Of a stretch of 64,000 nt of DNA, positions 17,050-24,956 are shown piece by piece (position 1 is the first letter of the stretch; each line of letters opens with the position of its first letter). Source of the stretch: Flavobacterium sp. N1994 (GTDB lineage Bacteria; Bacteroidota; Bacteroidia; Flavobacteriales; Flavobacteriaceae); the NCBI RefSeq assembly GCF_025947145.1, contig NZ_CP109999.1, forward strand, positions 1,426,001 to 1,490,000. The letters are read 5' to 3'. A program made the position numbers and the translations under genes. The notes under the pieces were generated by a model. The model did not search any database and was not told where the DNA came from. It saw only the letters and a list, made by a program, of their open reading frames with translations.

Positions 17050-19185
17050 ATGAAACTAAAATTACTTTCTTTCTTTTTATTTTGTTTTTCTATTGCAGTA
17101 GCAAAATCTACTGAAAATCCTCCGACGGGAGCTGCAATCGGATTAAAGATGAATGGATTAATGGGGCCTCCTAATTATGTTCAGTTTTATTTTTCTGTAA
17201 AAAATACTGGTACCGAAACGCTGACCAATGTATATATAACAGAAGCCCCGGGAACAACCCCTATTATGTATAATTTTACACCGATTGCCAGTTTGGCTCC
17301 AGGCGAAGTAGTTATGTTTAATGGATATAAATACGGTGCTTTGTGTTATGACATAAGCCAAACCATTGTCCATGCCACCACTTCAGATACCTCCGTAATT
17401 ACTGATTTATCATCCGACCCAACAAATTATGAAATTGTTAATGGCTATCCAGAATATGGTTCCTATTATAACGATATCCCAACCCAATCATTTTATTCTG
17501 TAAATGTCAGCGCTACAGAAAATGCAGTATACCAGGATTTAAATGGCAATAGTATAGTAGATGTTGGCGACTGCATTAATTATACCTATGAAGTAAACAG
17601 TATCGTTCCCTACACAATTATTGATGATAATGCAATTGTAAATCCTACTCAAGGACTAATCACAACCGGTATTCATTATCTTACCAATTCAGATATAAAT
17701 ATTGGCTACGTATATAACAACTCTTATGTAGTATATACAACCGAATGTTTTACAAATGATATGCCTTTTATAGATGATACTCCCTGCTATTCATGCCCAA
17801 ATCCAGGGTACAATATAGTTACCAAAATAACCGATCTGACACCGCATACAATTTCAGGTAAAGTCAAGCTAAACAATAATAATGACAATTGCGCAACTGG
17901 AGTTAATTTCCCTAACCGTAGGATAGCTGCAACCAACAATACTAATACATTTACTTCTTTCACAAATACATCTGGAGATTACTATATTATGGTGCCTAAC
18001 ATGAGCACTAATTATGATATCCTAGCGTCAATAGATTTAAATAGTCATTTTACTAGTAATCCTTCTTCTACAAATGTCTCAACATACAATTCTGTAAATC
18101 CAATAGATTATAACAATAATAATTTTTGCATAGGTTCAATAGGGAATTATACAAATCTTAGTGTGGGCATGTTCAAAACCAATGAAGCTATCCCTGGCAA
18201 CATTGCAAATTATAAAATCCATTTTACCAATAACGGAAGTACCAATCTAAGTGGGAGCATACAATTGACATTTGACAATGGAAAATTAACTTTATCCAAT
18301 GCCTACCCTGCTCAGAACAGTGCTACTGCCAATACCTTAACATGGAATTACACTAATCTTCTACCTTTCGAAAGCCGCTATATTGATTTGGCTTTTACTG
18401 TATCAACGACAGCCATTATGGGCTCCTCACTACCTTTTTCAGTAATTGCCAATCCTATTGCTGGTGATGACTATCCATCTGATAATACCTTTACGTGGAA
18501 TCAAACCGTAAGAAGCTCCTTCGACCCAAATGATAAAACCGTTATCGAAGGTAGATTTATCGATATCGGACAAACCAATGATTATTTAAATTATGTCACT
18601 CAATTCCAAAACACAGGAACCGCAAACGCAACAACCGTTGTAATAAAAGAGACCTTAGATTCAAAATTAGACTGGGATACCTTTGAACCCATAGCATCAA
18701 GCCACAACGCCAACATTCAAATCAGAAACGGAAACGAAGTTACCTATACTTTTTCCAACATCAATTTGCCATATGAATCAGCAAACGAACCAGCAAGTCA
18801 CGGTTGGATGGCCTACCGAATCAAACCTAAAGCAACAATAGCCCTGTGGGACATTATGTCTTCCAGCTCTGCCATTTACTTTGATTATAATCCTCCAATA
18901 TACACCAATACCGTAACAACACAGGTAACTGCTTTGGCTACAACCAACTTTATCAAAAATAACTTTTCAGTATATCCAAACCCAGCAACAAGCTTCATTA
19001 CCATAGAAGCCAAAACTAATGTTGATGCTAATTATGAAATCATAGATATCAACGGAAAATCACTGCTAAAAGGAACTATCCAAAGCTTGCAACCTATAAA
19101 TATTGCTACGCTACAATCCGGTTTTTATTTCGTAACCATCAAAACAGAACAGGAAAAAACTACCTATAAATTAATTAAAAACTAA
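17050..19185 (+). CDS. T9SS type A sorted secreted protein
   Basis: 711 residues. Signal peptide (~1-18), N-terminal beta-rich repeats resembling conserved-repeat/DUF11-like sandwiches, then at ~494-630 a domain starting SFDPNDKTVIEG and ending FDYNPPIYTNTV. This domain is common just before T9SS signals (DUF7619-like). The last ~75 residues, from FSVYPNPATSFITIE to YKLIKN, form the type A sorting domain that directs export and A-LPS attachment. No catalytic motif is visible; a structural or adhesive surface role is likely. Monocistronic, with a 51-bp gap after the DUF2721 gene. Confidence 0.9.
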   Translation: MKLKLLSFFLFCFSIAVAKSTENPPTGAAIGLKMNGLMGPPNYVQFYFSVKNTGTETLTNVYITEAPGTTPIMYNFTPIASLAPGEVVMFNGYKYGALCYDISQTIVHATTSDTSVITDLSSDPTNYEIVNGYPEYGSYYNDIPTQSFYSVNVSATENAVYQDLNGNSIVDVGDCINYTYEVNSIVPYTIIDDNAIVNPTQGLITTGIHYLTNSDINIGYVYNNSYVVYTTECFTNDMPFIDDTPCYSCPNPGYNIVTKITDLTPHTISGKVKLNNNNDNCATGVNFPNRRIAATNNTNTFTSFTNTSGDYYIMVPNMSTNYDILASIDLNSHFTSNPSSTNVSTYNSVNPIDYNNNNFCIGSIGNYTNLSVGMFKTNEAIPGNIANYKIHFTNNGSTNLSGSIQLTFDNGKLTLSNAYPAQNSATANTLTWNYTNLLPFESRYIDLAFTVSTTAIMGSSLPFSVIANPIAGDDYPSDNTFTWNQTVRSSFDPNDKTVIEGRFIDIGQTNDYLNYVTQFQNTGTANATTVVIKETLDSKLDWDTFEPIASSHNANIQIRNGNEVTYTFSNINLPYESANEPASHGWMAYRIKPKATIALWDIMSSSSAIYFDYNPPIYTNTVTTQVTALATTNFIKNNFSVYPNPATSFITIEAKTNVDANYEIIDINGKSLLKGTIQSLQPINIATLQSGFYFVTIKTEQEKTTYKLIKN

Positions 19186-19234
19186 AGCAAGAAACACTAA
19201 AGTCTAAAACCAAAGTGCCATTGCTACAACAATA

Positions 19235-19999
19235 ATGGAAATCAAAAAAGACCTAAAACTAGCCGTACTAATCGATGCCGATAACGTTCCTTACGCTAAC
19301 GTAAAAGAAATGTTCGAAGAAATTGCCAAATACGGAACCCCAACGTTCAAACGCATCTATGCCGATTGGACCAAACCTACCGTCTCTGGTTGGAAAAAAG
19401 TCCTGTTAGAAAATGCCATAACACCCATCCAACAATACAGTTATTCCGTCGGGAAAAACGCTAGCGATAGCGCCCTAATCATCGACGCGATGGATATTCT
19501 CTATACCGGAAAAGTAGACGGTTTCTGCATCGTTTCCAGCGATTCCGATTTTACTCGTTTAGCTACTCGCCTTCGGGAAGCCGGAATGAAAGTCATTGGC
19601 ATCGGCGAAAAGAAAACACTAACGCCATTCATCACCGCTTGCGATAAATTCATTTACATCGAAATCCTAAAGAAAAACGATGAGGAGCCTACAGTAGAAA
19701 CCAATAATCCAAAACAATCTAAAAATACTAAAGCCCCTGCCAGCAACCCTATCAGCAAAATCGATCCAAAAATCATCAAACTATTCGCCGATAGTATAGA
19801 CGACATCGAAGATGAAAACGGATGGGCGTTCTTAGGAGAGCTAGGCAACTTAATGCTAAAAAAGAAACCCGACTTCGATTCAAGAAATTACGGTTTCCCA
19901 AAATTACTAGCCTTAATCAAAAGCATCAACCGCTTCGAAATTGACGAACGCGATAGTGGCAAAAACAACATCAAACACATCTACGTCAGAAGAAAATAA
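19235..19999 (+). CDS. NYN-domain (PIN-like) ribonuclease with OST-HTH/LOTUS-like C-terminus
   Basis: 254 residues. Residues ~8-150 are a NYN/LabA-like PIN domain with the acidic residues expected for metal-dependent RNase activity (LIDADNVP, NASDSALIIDAMD and SSDSDFTRLA). A Pro/Asn/Lys-rich linker (~152-178) leads to a ~75-residue winged-helix OST-HTH (LOTUS)-like domain (GWAFLGELGNLMLKKKPDF to FPKLLALIKS). Predicted RNA-binding nuclease; target unknown. Codon use is unusually rich in C-ending codons. It precedes the YkgJ-like gene by 60 bp, which carries the ATTCACAATT short repeat. Confidence 0.85.
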   Translation: MEIKKDLKLAVLIDADNVPYANVKEMFEEIAKYGTPTFKRIYADWTKPTVSGWKKVLLENAITPIQQYSYSVGKNASDSALIIDAMDILYTGKVDGFCIVSSDSDFTRLATRLREAGMKVIGIGEKKTLTPFITACDKFIYIEILKKNDEEPTVETNNPKQSKNTKAPASNPISKIDPKIIKLFADSIDDIEDENGWAFLGELGNLMLKKKPDFDSRNYGFPKLLALIKSINRFEIDERDSGKNNIKHIYVRRK

Positions 20000-20004
20000 A
20001 AATA

Positions 20005-20040
20005 ATTCAAAATTCACAATTTACAATTCACAATTCAAAA
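20005..20040. repeat. Short ATTCACAA-type repeat cluster
   Basis: AATTCAAAATTCACAATTTA then CAATTCACAATTCAAAAT: irregular copies of the same 7-8-bp motif as 4850-4877, between two + strand genes. Confidence 0.6.
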
Positions 20041-20059
20041 TAGCCTACCTTACAAAAAA

Positions 20060-20668
20060 ATGGCTATCGAAACCAAGGTAAAATTAGTAGAACAACTATT
20101 TGACCGACTAGAAAAAGAAATCTCCCAGTTCCAATCCCAAACTGGGTTACATTGCATAGCAGGTTGCGGAAGATGTTGCACTACGCCTCACATTGATGCC
20201 TCTCCTCTAGAGTTCTTCCCTTGGGCTTTCCACCTCTATCTAAACGGTCAAGCCGAAAGAATGTTAGACGAATTAAACGATTCCAACCAATCCCTTTGCC
20301 ACATTTACCGACCCCTATCCATAGTAGACAGCGATAACGGAAGCTGCTCCAACTATAAATACCGAGGATTAATCTGTCGCCTTTTCGGATACGCTGCCAG
20401 CCGAGACCAATTCGGAAAACTACGCCTAGCCACCTGCAAAATCATAAAAGAAAACCAACCCGATAACTACCAAAATACCACCGAAGCCATCAGCAAAGGC
20501 CTCTACATTCCCATCTTCTCCGACTATTACATGCACCTCTCCCAAATCGATTTCAAATTAGCCAAAACTATGCTCCCCGTAAACGAAGCCCTAAAAAGAG
20601 CCATCGAAGAAGTCCTCCACTACTACGCCTACCACCCCTTCCCCACCGACCTCAAAACTCCAGCATAG
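20060..20668 (+). CDS. YkgJ-family Cys-cluster protein
   Basis: 202 residues. The family cluster is present: CIAGCGRCC near residue 32, then C in GSCSNYKYRGLICRLFG and a later Cys in ATCKI. YkgJ proteins have a conserved eight-Cys pattern thought to bind zinc or an iron-sulphur cluster; function is unknown. Cytoplasmic, no signal peptide. Codon use (CTA, CCC, TCC, ATC) is C-rich like its neighbours. It may be co-transcribed with the NYN gene. Confidence 0.85.
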   Translation: MAIETKVKLVEQLFDRLEKEISQFQSQTGLHCIAGCGRCCTTPHIDASPLEFFPWAFHLYLNGQAERMLDELNDSNQSLCHIYRPLSIVDSDNGSCSNYKYRGLICRLFGYAASRDQFGKLRLATCKIIKENQPDNYQNTTEAISKGLYIPIFSDYYMHLSQIDFKLAKTMLPVNEALKRAIEEVLHYYAYHPFPTDLKTPA

Positions 20669-20717
20669 TAAAGGTATTTTCATTTCCTTATTCACAAATA
20701 ACATCACACCTCACTCT

Positions 20718-20770
20718 TGTCATACTGAGCCTGCGAAGTATCTTCATTCGTAATTAATAATTCGTAATTA
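20718..20770 (+). repeat. REP-like repeat (TGAGCCTGCGAAG type), copy 1
   Basis: TGTCATACTGAGCCTGCGAA then GTATCTTCATTCG, followed by ATTCGTAATT-type short repeats. The same combination returns at 21481-21534. It directly abuts the 21-bp palindromic array. Confidence 0.75.
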
Positions 20771-21002
20771 TTTGGGGTTATCCCAAACTTCTTTGGGTTA
20801 ATACCAAACCTCCTTGGGGTAATCCAAAACCCCTATGGGTCAATCCAATATCTCCTTGGGTTAATACAATACCCCCATAGGTTAATCCCATGTCCTTTTG
20901 GGTTAATACCAAACCCCCATGGGCTAATCCCATATCCCTTTGAATTAATACCATACCCTGTTAGGTATATACTATATCCCATTGGGTTTATACCAAATGG
21001 CA
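20771..21002. repeat. Array of eleven 21-bp palindromic units
   Basis: Eleven consecutive units, ten of 21 bp and one (the second) of 22 bp. Each begins with an imperfect palindrome centred at unit position 8, for example TTTGGGgttatCCCAAA (unit 1), TTGGgttaataCCAA (unit 7), ATGGGctaatCCCAT (unit 8) and TTGGgtttataCCAA (unit 11). A C-rich linker completes the unit. Terminal bases of the arms switch together (T...A to A...T), keeping pairing; units 4, 5, 9 and 10 are weaker. Odd and even units tend to alternate, a ~42-bp super-period in the middle. Not a CRISPR array: there are no unique spacers. It fills most of the 400 bp between the YkgJ-like gene and the HTH gene. Confidence 0.85.
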
Positions 21003-21069
21003 CAAAATTTGATAACTATTTGACACAGAAGAACAAATAGTAAATTATGTTGAATCTAATACAAACCAT

Positions 21070-21435
21070 ATGAAAACAACCTCCCACTCCGCAAACCAAC
21101 TCCCACACATGGGTACCTTCATCAAAAACAGAATAGATGAACATAATATTAGATACTCCGAAATAGCAAGAAGAATGAATATCCATCAATCCACAATAAA
21201 TGGCTATTTTATTCAAGAAACCCTCCAAACCAGAACCCTCTGGAAGCTAAGCCACGCCCTAGGCTACAACCTCTTCACCGATTTAATTCAACAACTCCCT
21301 GAAGAACTCCAACAAACCAACAAAACCAGCTTCCAACAACAAATCCAAGAACAAATCCAAGAACAACAACAAGAAATCGAAGCCCTAAAAAAAGAACTCG
21401 CCATCTACAAAGAAATCCTAAACAAAAGGATATAA
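21070..21435 (+). CDS. Small HTH (XRE-like) DNA-binding protein with Gln/Glu-rich coiled coil
   Basis: 121 residues. Residues ~14-75 form a lambda-repressor-like HTH (IKNRIDEHNIRYSEIARRMN, then HQSTINGYF as recognition helix, then LWKLSHALGYNLF). Residues ~80-121 are a Gln/Glu-rich heptad-like helix (QIQEQIQEQQQEIEALKKEL), probably for dimerisation. Related short regulators are frequent in Bacteroidetes with unknown targets. The gene stands alone, 67 bp downstream of the 21-bp palindromic array. Start at ATG 21070; a second in-frame ATG 13 codons later would still keep the HTH. Confidence 0.8.
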   Translation: MKTTSHSANQLPHMGTFIKNRIDEHNIRYSEIARRMNIHQSTINGYFIQETLQTRTLWKLSHALGYNLFTDLIQQLPEELQQTNKTSFQQQIQEQIQEQQQEIEALKKELAIYKEILNKRI

Positions 21436-21438
21436 AAA

Positions 21439-21470
21439 AACCGCCTCAATGTAATCGAGGCGGTTATATA
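21439..21470 (+). terminator. Terminator-like hairpin after the HTH gene
   Basis: AACCGCCTC / GAGGCGGTT (21439-21447 and 21457-21465), followed by an AT-rich but not pure T tail. Confidence 0.6.
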
Positions 21471-21480
21471 TTTTCTTCAA

Positions 21481-21534
21481 ACTGAGCTTGCGAAGTAGCT
21501 CCATTCGTAATTGATAATTCGTAATTCGTAATTC
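21481..21534 (+). repeat. REP-like repeat (TGAGCTTGCGAAG type), copy 2
   Basis: ACTGAGCTTGCGAAGTAGCT then CCATTCG, followed by ATTCGTAATT repeats. Same composite as 20718-20770. The two copies bracket the array and the HTH gene. Confidence 0.75.
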
Positions 21535-21535
21535 T

Positions 21536-24388
21536 TTATTTACTCAAATACATCTTACGACGCGAATACAACTCATAAAACTGATCATCCTTCAAATCAT
21601 CAATAAACAAAATACTCTCCCCAGTAGATTTCATCTCAGGACCCAGCGCTTTATTTACATTCGGGAACTTACTAAAAGAAAACACCGGTTGCTTAATAGC
21701 ATACCCCTTCAACTGCGGATTAAAAGTAAAATCGGTTACTTTATTCACCCCAAGCATCACTTTAGTAGCATAATTCACATAAGGTTCCCCATAAGCTTTA
21801 GCAATAAAAGGCACCGTTCTCGAAGCTCTAGGATTCGCCTCAATGATATAAACAATATCATCTTTGATAGCAAACTGTATATTGATTAACCCCACCGTTC
21901 TCAAAGCCAAAGCTATCTTCTTCGTATGGTCCTTAATCTGTTGCATCACAAACTCCCCCAAGTTAAAAGGAGGCAAAGTAGCATTACTATCCCCCGAATG
22001 GACACCACAAGGCTCAATATGCTCCATGATGCCAATGATATACACATTTTCTCCATCACATATCGCATCTGCTTCTGCCTCAATAGCTCCATCCAAATAG
22101 TTATCCAATAACAATTTATTCCCTGGTATGTTTTTCAACAAATCAATCACATGCTCCTCCAACTCCTGCTTATTGATGACAATCTTCATCCCTTGTCCAC
22201 CCAAAACATAAGAAGGACGAACCAACAAAGGGAAATCCAAAATATCCGCAAGCGCCGAAGCCTGATCCGCATTCTCTGCTACACCAAACTTAGGAAAAGG
22301 AATCTTCAACTCTGATAACAACTCAGAAAAACGACCTCTATCTTCCGCTAAATCCAAAGCATCAAAAGAAGTTCCTAATATCTTAATCCCATAGCGATCC
22401 AATTTCTCAGCCAACTTCAAAGCCGTCTGTCCTCCCAATTGTACAATCACACCCTCAGGTTGCTCATGTCGAATAATATCATAAATATGTTCCCAAAAAA
22501 CAGGCTCAAAATATAACTTATCCGCAGTATCAAAATCAGTAGAAACCGTCTCGGGATTACAGTTAATCATAATAGTTTCATAGCCACACTCTTTCGCCGC
22601 CAAAACCCCATGAACACAAGAATAATCAAACTCAATCCCCTGCCCAATACGATTCGGCCCCGAACCTAGGACTACTACCTTCTTTTTATTGGTAACCACA
22701 CTTTCATTATGTACATAACGCTCTCCTGTAGCCGTTTCAATCTCAGCCTCAAACGTAGAGTAATAATATGGAGTTAACGCTTTAAACTCGGCCGCACAAG
22801 TATCTACTAGCTTATAAACCCGTTTAATGTTCATCTCATCCCGCAACTTATACACCTGACTTTCCAAACACTGCAACATATGGGCAATCTGTCTATCTCC
22901 ATAGCCTTTTTGTTTGGCTTCCAATAATAACTCTTTCGGTAAAGTATCTATTTTGTATTGTGAAATCTCTTTTTCTAAATGATACAACTCTTCATATTGT
23001 CGCAAAAACCACATATCAATCTTAGTAATCTCATGAATACGAGACAACGGAATCCCCATTGCAATCGCATCATAAATCACAAACACTCTATCCCAACTCG
23101 CAAACGTAAGTTTCTCAATAATTTGTTCATAGTTCTTATACCCTTTCCCATCAGCTCCTAAACCATTTCGCTTAATCTCTAAAGATTGAGTAGCTTTATG
23201 CAACGCTTCTTGAAAAGAACGCCCAATCCCCATAACTTCTCCAACCGATTTCATTTGAAGTCCCAAGGTTCTATCAGAACCCTCAAACTTATCAAAGTTC
23301 CAACGCGGAATCTTCACAATCACATAATCCAAAGTAGGTTCAAACAACGCCGAAGTCGATTTGGTAATCTGATTCTGCAATTCATCCAAGTGATAGCCTA
23401 AAGCCAATTTAGTAGCCACTTTAGCAATAGGATACCCAGTAGCTTTAGAAGCTAATGCAGAAGAACGAGACACACGCGGATTAATCTCAATAGCCACAAT
23501 ATCTTCTCTCTCATCCGGAGAAACCGCAAACTGCACATTACAACCTCCAGCAAAGTTCCCAATAGAACGCATCATCAAAATAGCATAATCCCGCATCCTC
23601 TGAAAAGTAGTATCCGACAACGTCATGGCGGGTGCCACCGTAATAGAATCTCCGGTATGAATTCCCATTGGATCCATATTCTCAATAGAACAAATAATCA
23701 CAACATTGTCATTCTGATCCCGAAGCAATTCTAATTCGTATTCCTTCCAACCTAACAAAGCCTTATCAATCAAAACCTCGTGAATTGGAGAAGCTTCTAA
23801 TCCTCTTGTAAGTAAATCATCAAAGTCTTCTTTTTTATGTACAAAAGCCGCTCCAGTTCCTCCCAAAGTAAACGAAGGCCGAATTACTAAAGGAAAACCA
23901 AACTCTTGAGCAATCTCTTTCCCTTTTAAAAAGGAAGTAGCTGTTTTAGCAGGAGCAGTAGGTACATCAATTCTTTGCAACAATTGTTTAAACTGCTCTC
24001 TGTCTTCTGTAATATTGATAGCATTAATATCAACCCCTATCAAACGCACATTAAAATCTTTCCAAATGCCTTTTTCATCTGCTTCCAAACAAAGATTCAA
24101 AGCCGTCTGTCCTCCCATCGTAGGCAACACAGCATCAATTTGAGGATGGTTTTTAAGAATTTGAATAATCGATTTAGTGGTTAAAGGCAATAAATAAACA
24201 TGATCCGCCATACTCGGGTCGGTCATAATAGTCGCTGGATTTGAATTAATCAAGATGACTTCAATCCCTTCTTCCCGTAAGGAACGTGCTGATTGTGACC
24301 CAGCATAATCAAATTCGCAAGCCTGTCCAATAACAATAGGACCAGAACCTATAATTAAAACCGATTTAATGGAATTGTCTTTTGGCAT
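21536..24388 (-). CDS. carB: Carbamoyl-phosphate synthase large subunit, lacking the MGS allosteric domain
   Basis: 950 residues. Two tandem ATP-grasp synthetase halves are complete: GSGPIVIGQACEFDYAGSQ, IRPSFTLGGTGAAF and EINPRVSRSSALASKATGYP in the first; GSGPNRIGQGIEFDYSCVH, VRPSYVLGGQGMKIV and EANPRASRTVPF in the second. An oligomerisation region lies between them. Compared with the ~1,070-residue enterobacterial enzyme, the C-terminal methylglyoxal-synthase-like domain is absent and the protein ends at RRKMYLSK. It makes carbamoyl phosphate from bicarbonate, ammonia and ATP for arginine and pyrimidines. carA is not adjacent. Start ATG 24388, consensus N-terminus. Confidence 0.96.
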   Translation of the reverse strand: MPKDNSIKSVLIIGSGPIVIGQACEFDYAGSQSARSLREEGIEVILINSNPATIMTDPSMADHVYLLPLTTKSIIQILKNHPQIDAVLPTMGGQTALNLCLEADEKGIWKDFNVRLIGVDINAINITEDREQFKQLLQRIDVPTAPAKTATSFLKGKEIAQEFGFPLVIRPSFTLGGTGAAFVHKKEDFDDLLTRGLEASPIHEVLIDKALLGWKEYELELLRDQNDNVVIICSIENMDPMGIHTGDSITVAPAMTLSDTTFQRMRDYAILMMRSIGNFAGGCNVQFAVSPDEREDIVAIEINPRVSRSSALASKATGYPIAKVATKLALGYHLDELQNQITKSTSALFEPTLDYVIVKIPRWNFDKFEGSDRTLGLQMKSVGEVMGIGRSFQEALHKATQSLEIKRNGLGADGKGYKNYEQIIEKLTFASWDRVFVIYDAIAMGIPLSRIHEITKIDMWFLRQYEELYHLEKEISQYKIDTLPKELLLEAKQKGYGDRQIAHMLQCLESQVYKLRDEMNIKRVYKLVDTCAAEFKALTPYYYSTFEAEIETATGERYVHNESVVTNKKKVVVLGSGPNRIGQGIEFDYSCVHGVLAAKECGYETIMINCNPETVSTDFDTADKLYFEPVFWEHIYDIIRHEQPEGVIVQLGGQTALKLAEKLDRYGIKILGTSFDALDLAEDRGRFSELLSELKIPFPKFGVAENADQASALADILDFPLLVRPSYVLGGQGMKIVINKQELEEHVIDLLKNIPGNKLLLDNYLDGAIEAEADAICDGENVYIIGIMEHIEPCGVHSGDSNATLPPFNLGEFVMQQIKDHTKKIALALRTVGLINIQFAIKDDIVYIIEANPRASRTVPFIAKAYGEPYVNYATKVMLGVNKVTDFTFNPQLKGYAIKQPVFSFSKFPNVNKALGPEMKSTGESILFIDDLKDDQFYELYSRRKMYLSK

Positions 24389-24472
24389 TGTAGTTAGATT
24401 TTTAGATTCTTAGAAAATTAGATTTCTTAGATTTTAGTTGTTTAGTTGTATGTTGTTTATGCTTTTGATTCT

Positions 24473-24541
24473 AGCCCCGATAGCAGTAGAAATCCTTTTT
24501 ATTTTTTCTTTAAAAATAAAAAGATTGGAACGGATAGCGGG
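24473..24541 (+). repeat. Interspersed intergenic repeat, copy 2
   Basis: AGCCCCGATAG (24473-24483) and CGGATAGCGGG (24531-24541) enclose a long A/T hairpin (TTTTTATTTTT / AAAAATAAAAA). End motifs match the minus-strand copy at 4764-4805. Confidence 0.75.
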
Positions 24542-24582
24542 AAATAGCTCCTGCAACTTATCAATATTTATAAACAGGTTAT

Positions 24583-24615
24583 AAAAAAAGCCGTTACTAC
24601 TAAAAGTAACGGCTT
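24583..24615 (-). terminator. Rho-independent terminator of rpmH
   Basis: On the minus strand AAGCCGTTACT / AGTAACGGCTT followed by a T7 run. Confidence 0.85.
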
Positions 24616-24637
24616 AATATTGATTAATTGCTAATCA

Positions 24638-24799
24638 TTATTTTTTGTGTCTTGGTTCTGAAGATACAGTCAATTTATGTCTTCCTTTTGCTCTACGACG
24701 TGCAAGGACTTTTCTTCCATTTGCAGAAGCCATTCTGTCCATAAATCCGTGTTTATTTCTTCTCTTTCTTTTCGATGGTTGAAACGTTCTTTTGCTCAT
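24638..24799 (-). CDS. rpmH: 50S ribosomal protein L34
   Basis: 53 residues, beginning [19 protein letters not shown] and continuing [19 protein letters not shown]: a textbook L34. Very basic, a component of the large subunit. Translated from ATG 24799 to TAA 24638. It has its own promoter (TTG-N19-TATATTTG) and terminator. rnpA, dnaA and other usual rpmH neighbours of many bacteria are not adjacent here. Confidence 0.97.
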
Positions 24800-24862
24800 T
24801 GCTTAGTATCTTTAAAATCTTGTATTAATTTCTATGGTATACGGCTCTTTCAAAACCGAGTG

Positions 24863-24892
24863 CAAATATACAAAGCTTTTTTTTTCTGGCAA
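24863..24892 (-). promoter_or_regulatory. Promoter of rpmH (TTG-N19-TAnnTTTG)
   Basis: Minus strand: TTG (24892-24890), 19-bp spacer, TATATTTG (24870-24863), 64 bp upstream of the rpmH ATG. Confidence 0.8.
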
Positions 24893-24926
24893 GTAGTTTT
24901 ATAAAAATATTTTCAAATCCTTTTAT

Positions 24927-24934
24927 TACCTTTG
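24927..24934 (+). promoter_or_regulatory. Bacteroidetes -7 promoter element
   Basis: TACCTTTG, exact TAnnTTTG match, 22 bp upstream of ATG 24957. The -33 region is T-rich without a clear TTG. Confidence 0.6.
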
Positions 24935-24956
24935 CGACCACAAAAAACACAAAATT

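Noticed and set aside
20771..21002. CRISPR array
   Set aside because: Units are contiguous 21-bp variants with no unique spacers, repeat length is too short, and no cas gene is in the window.
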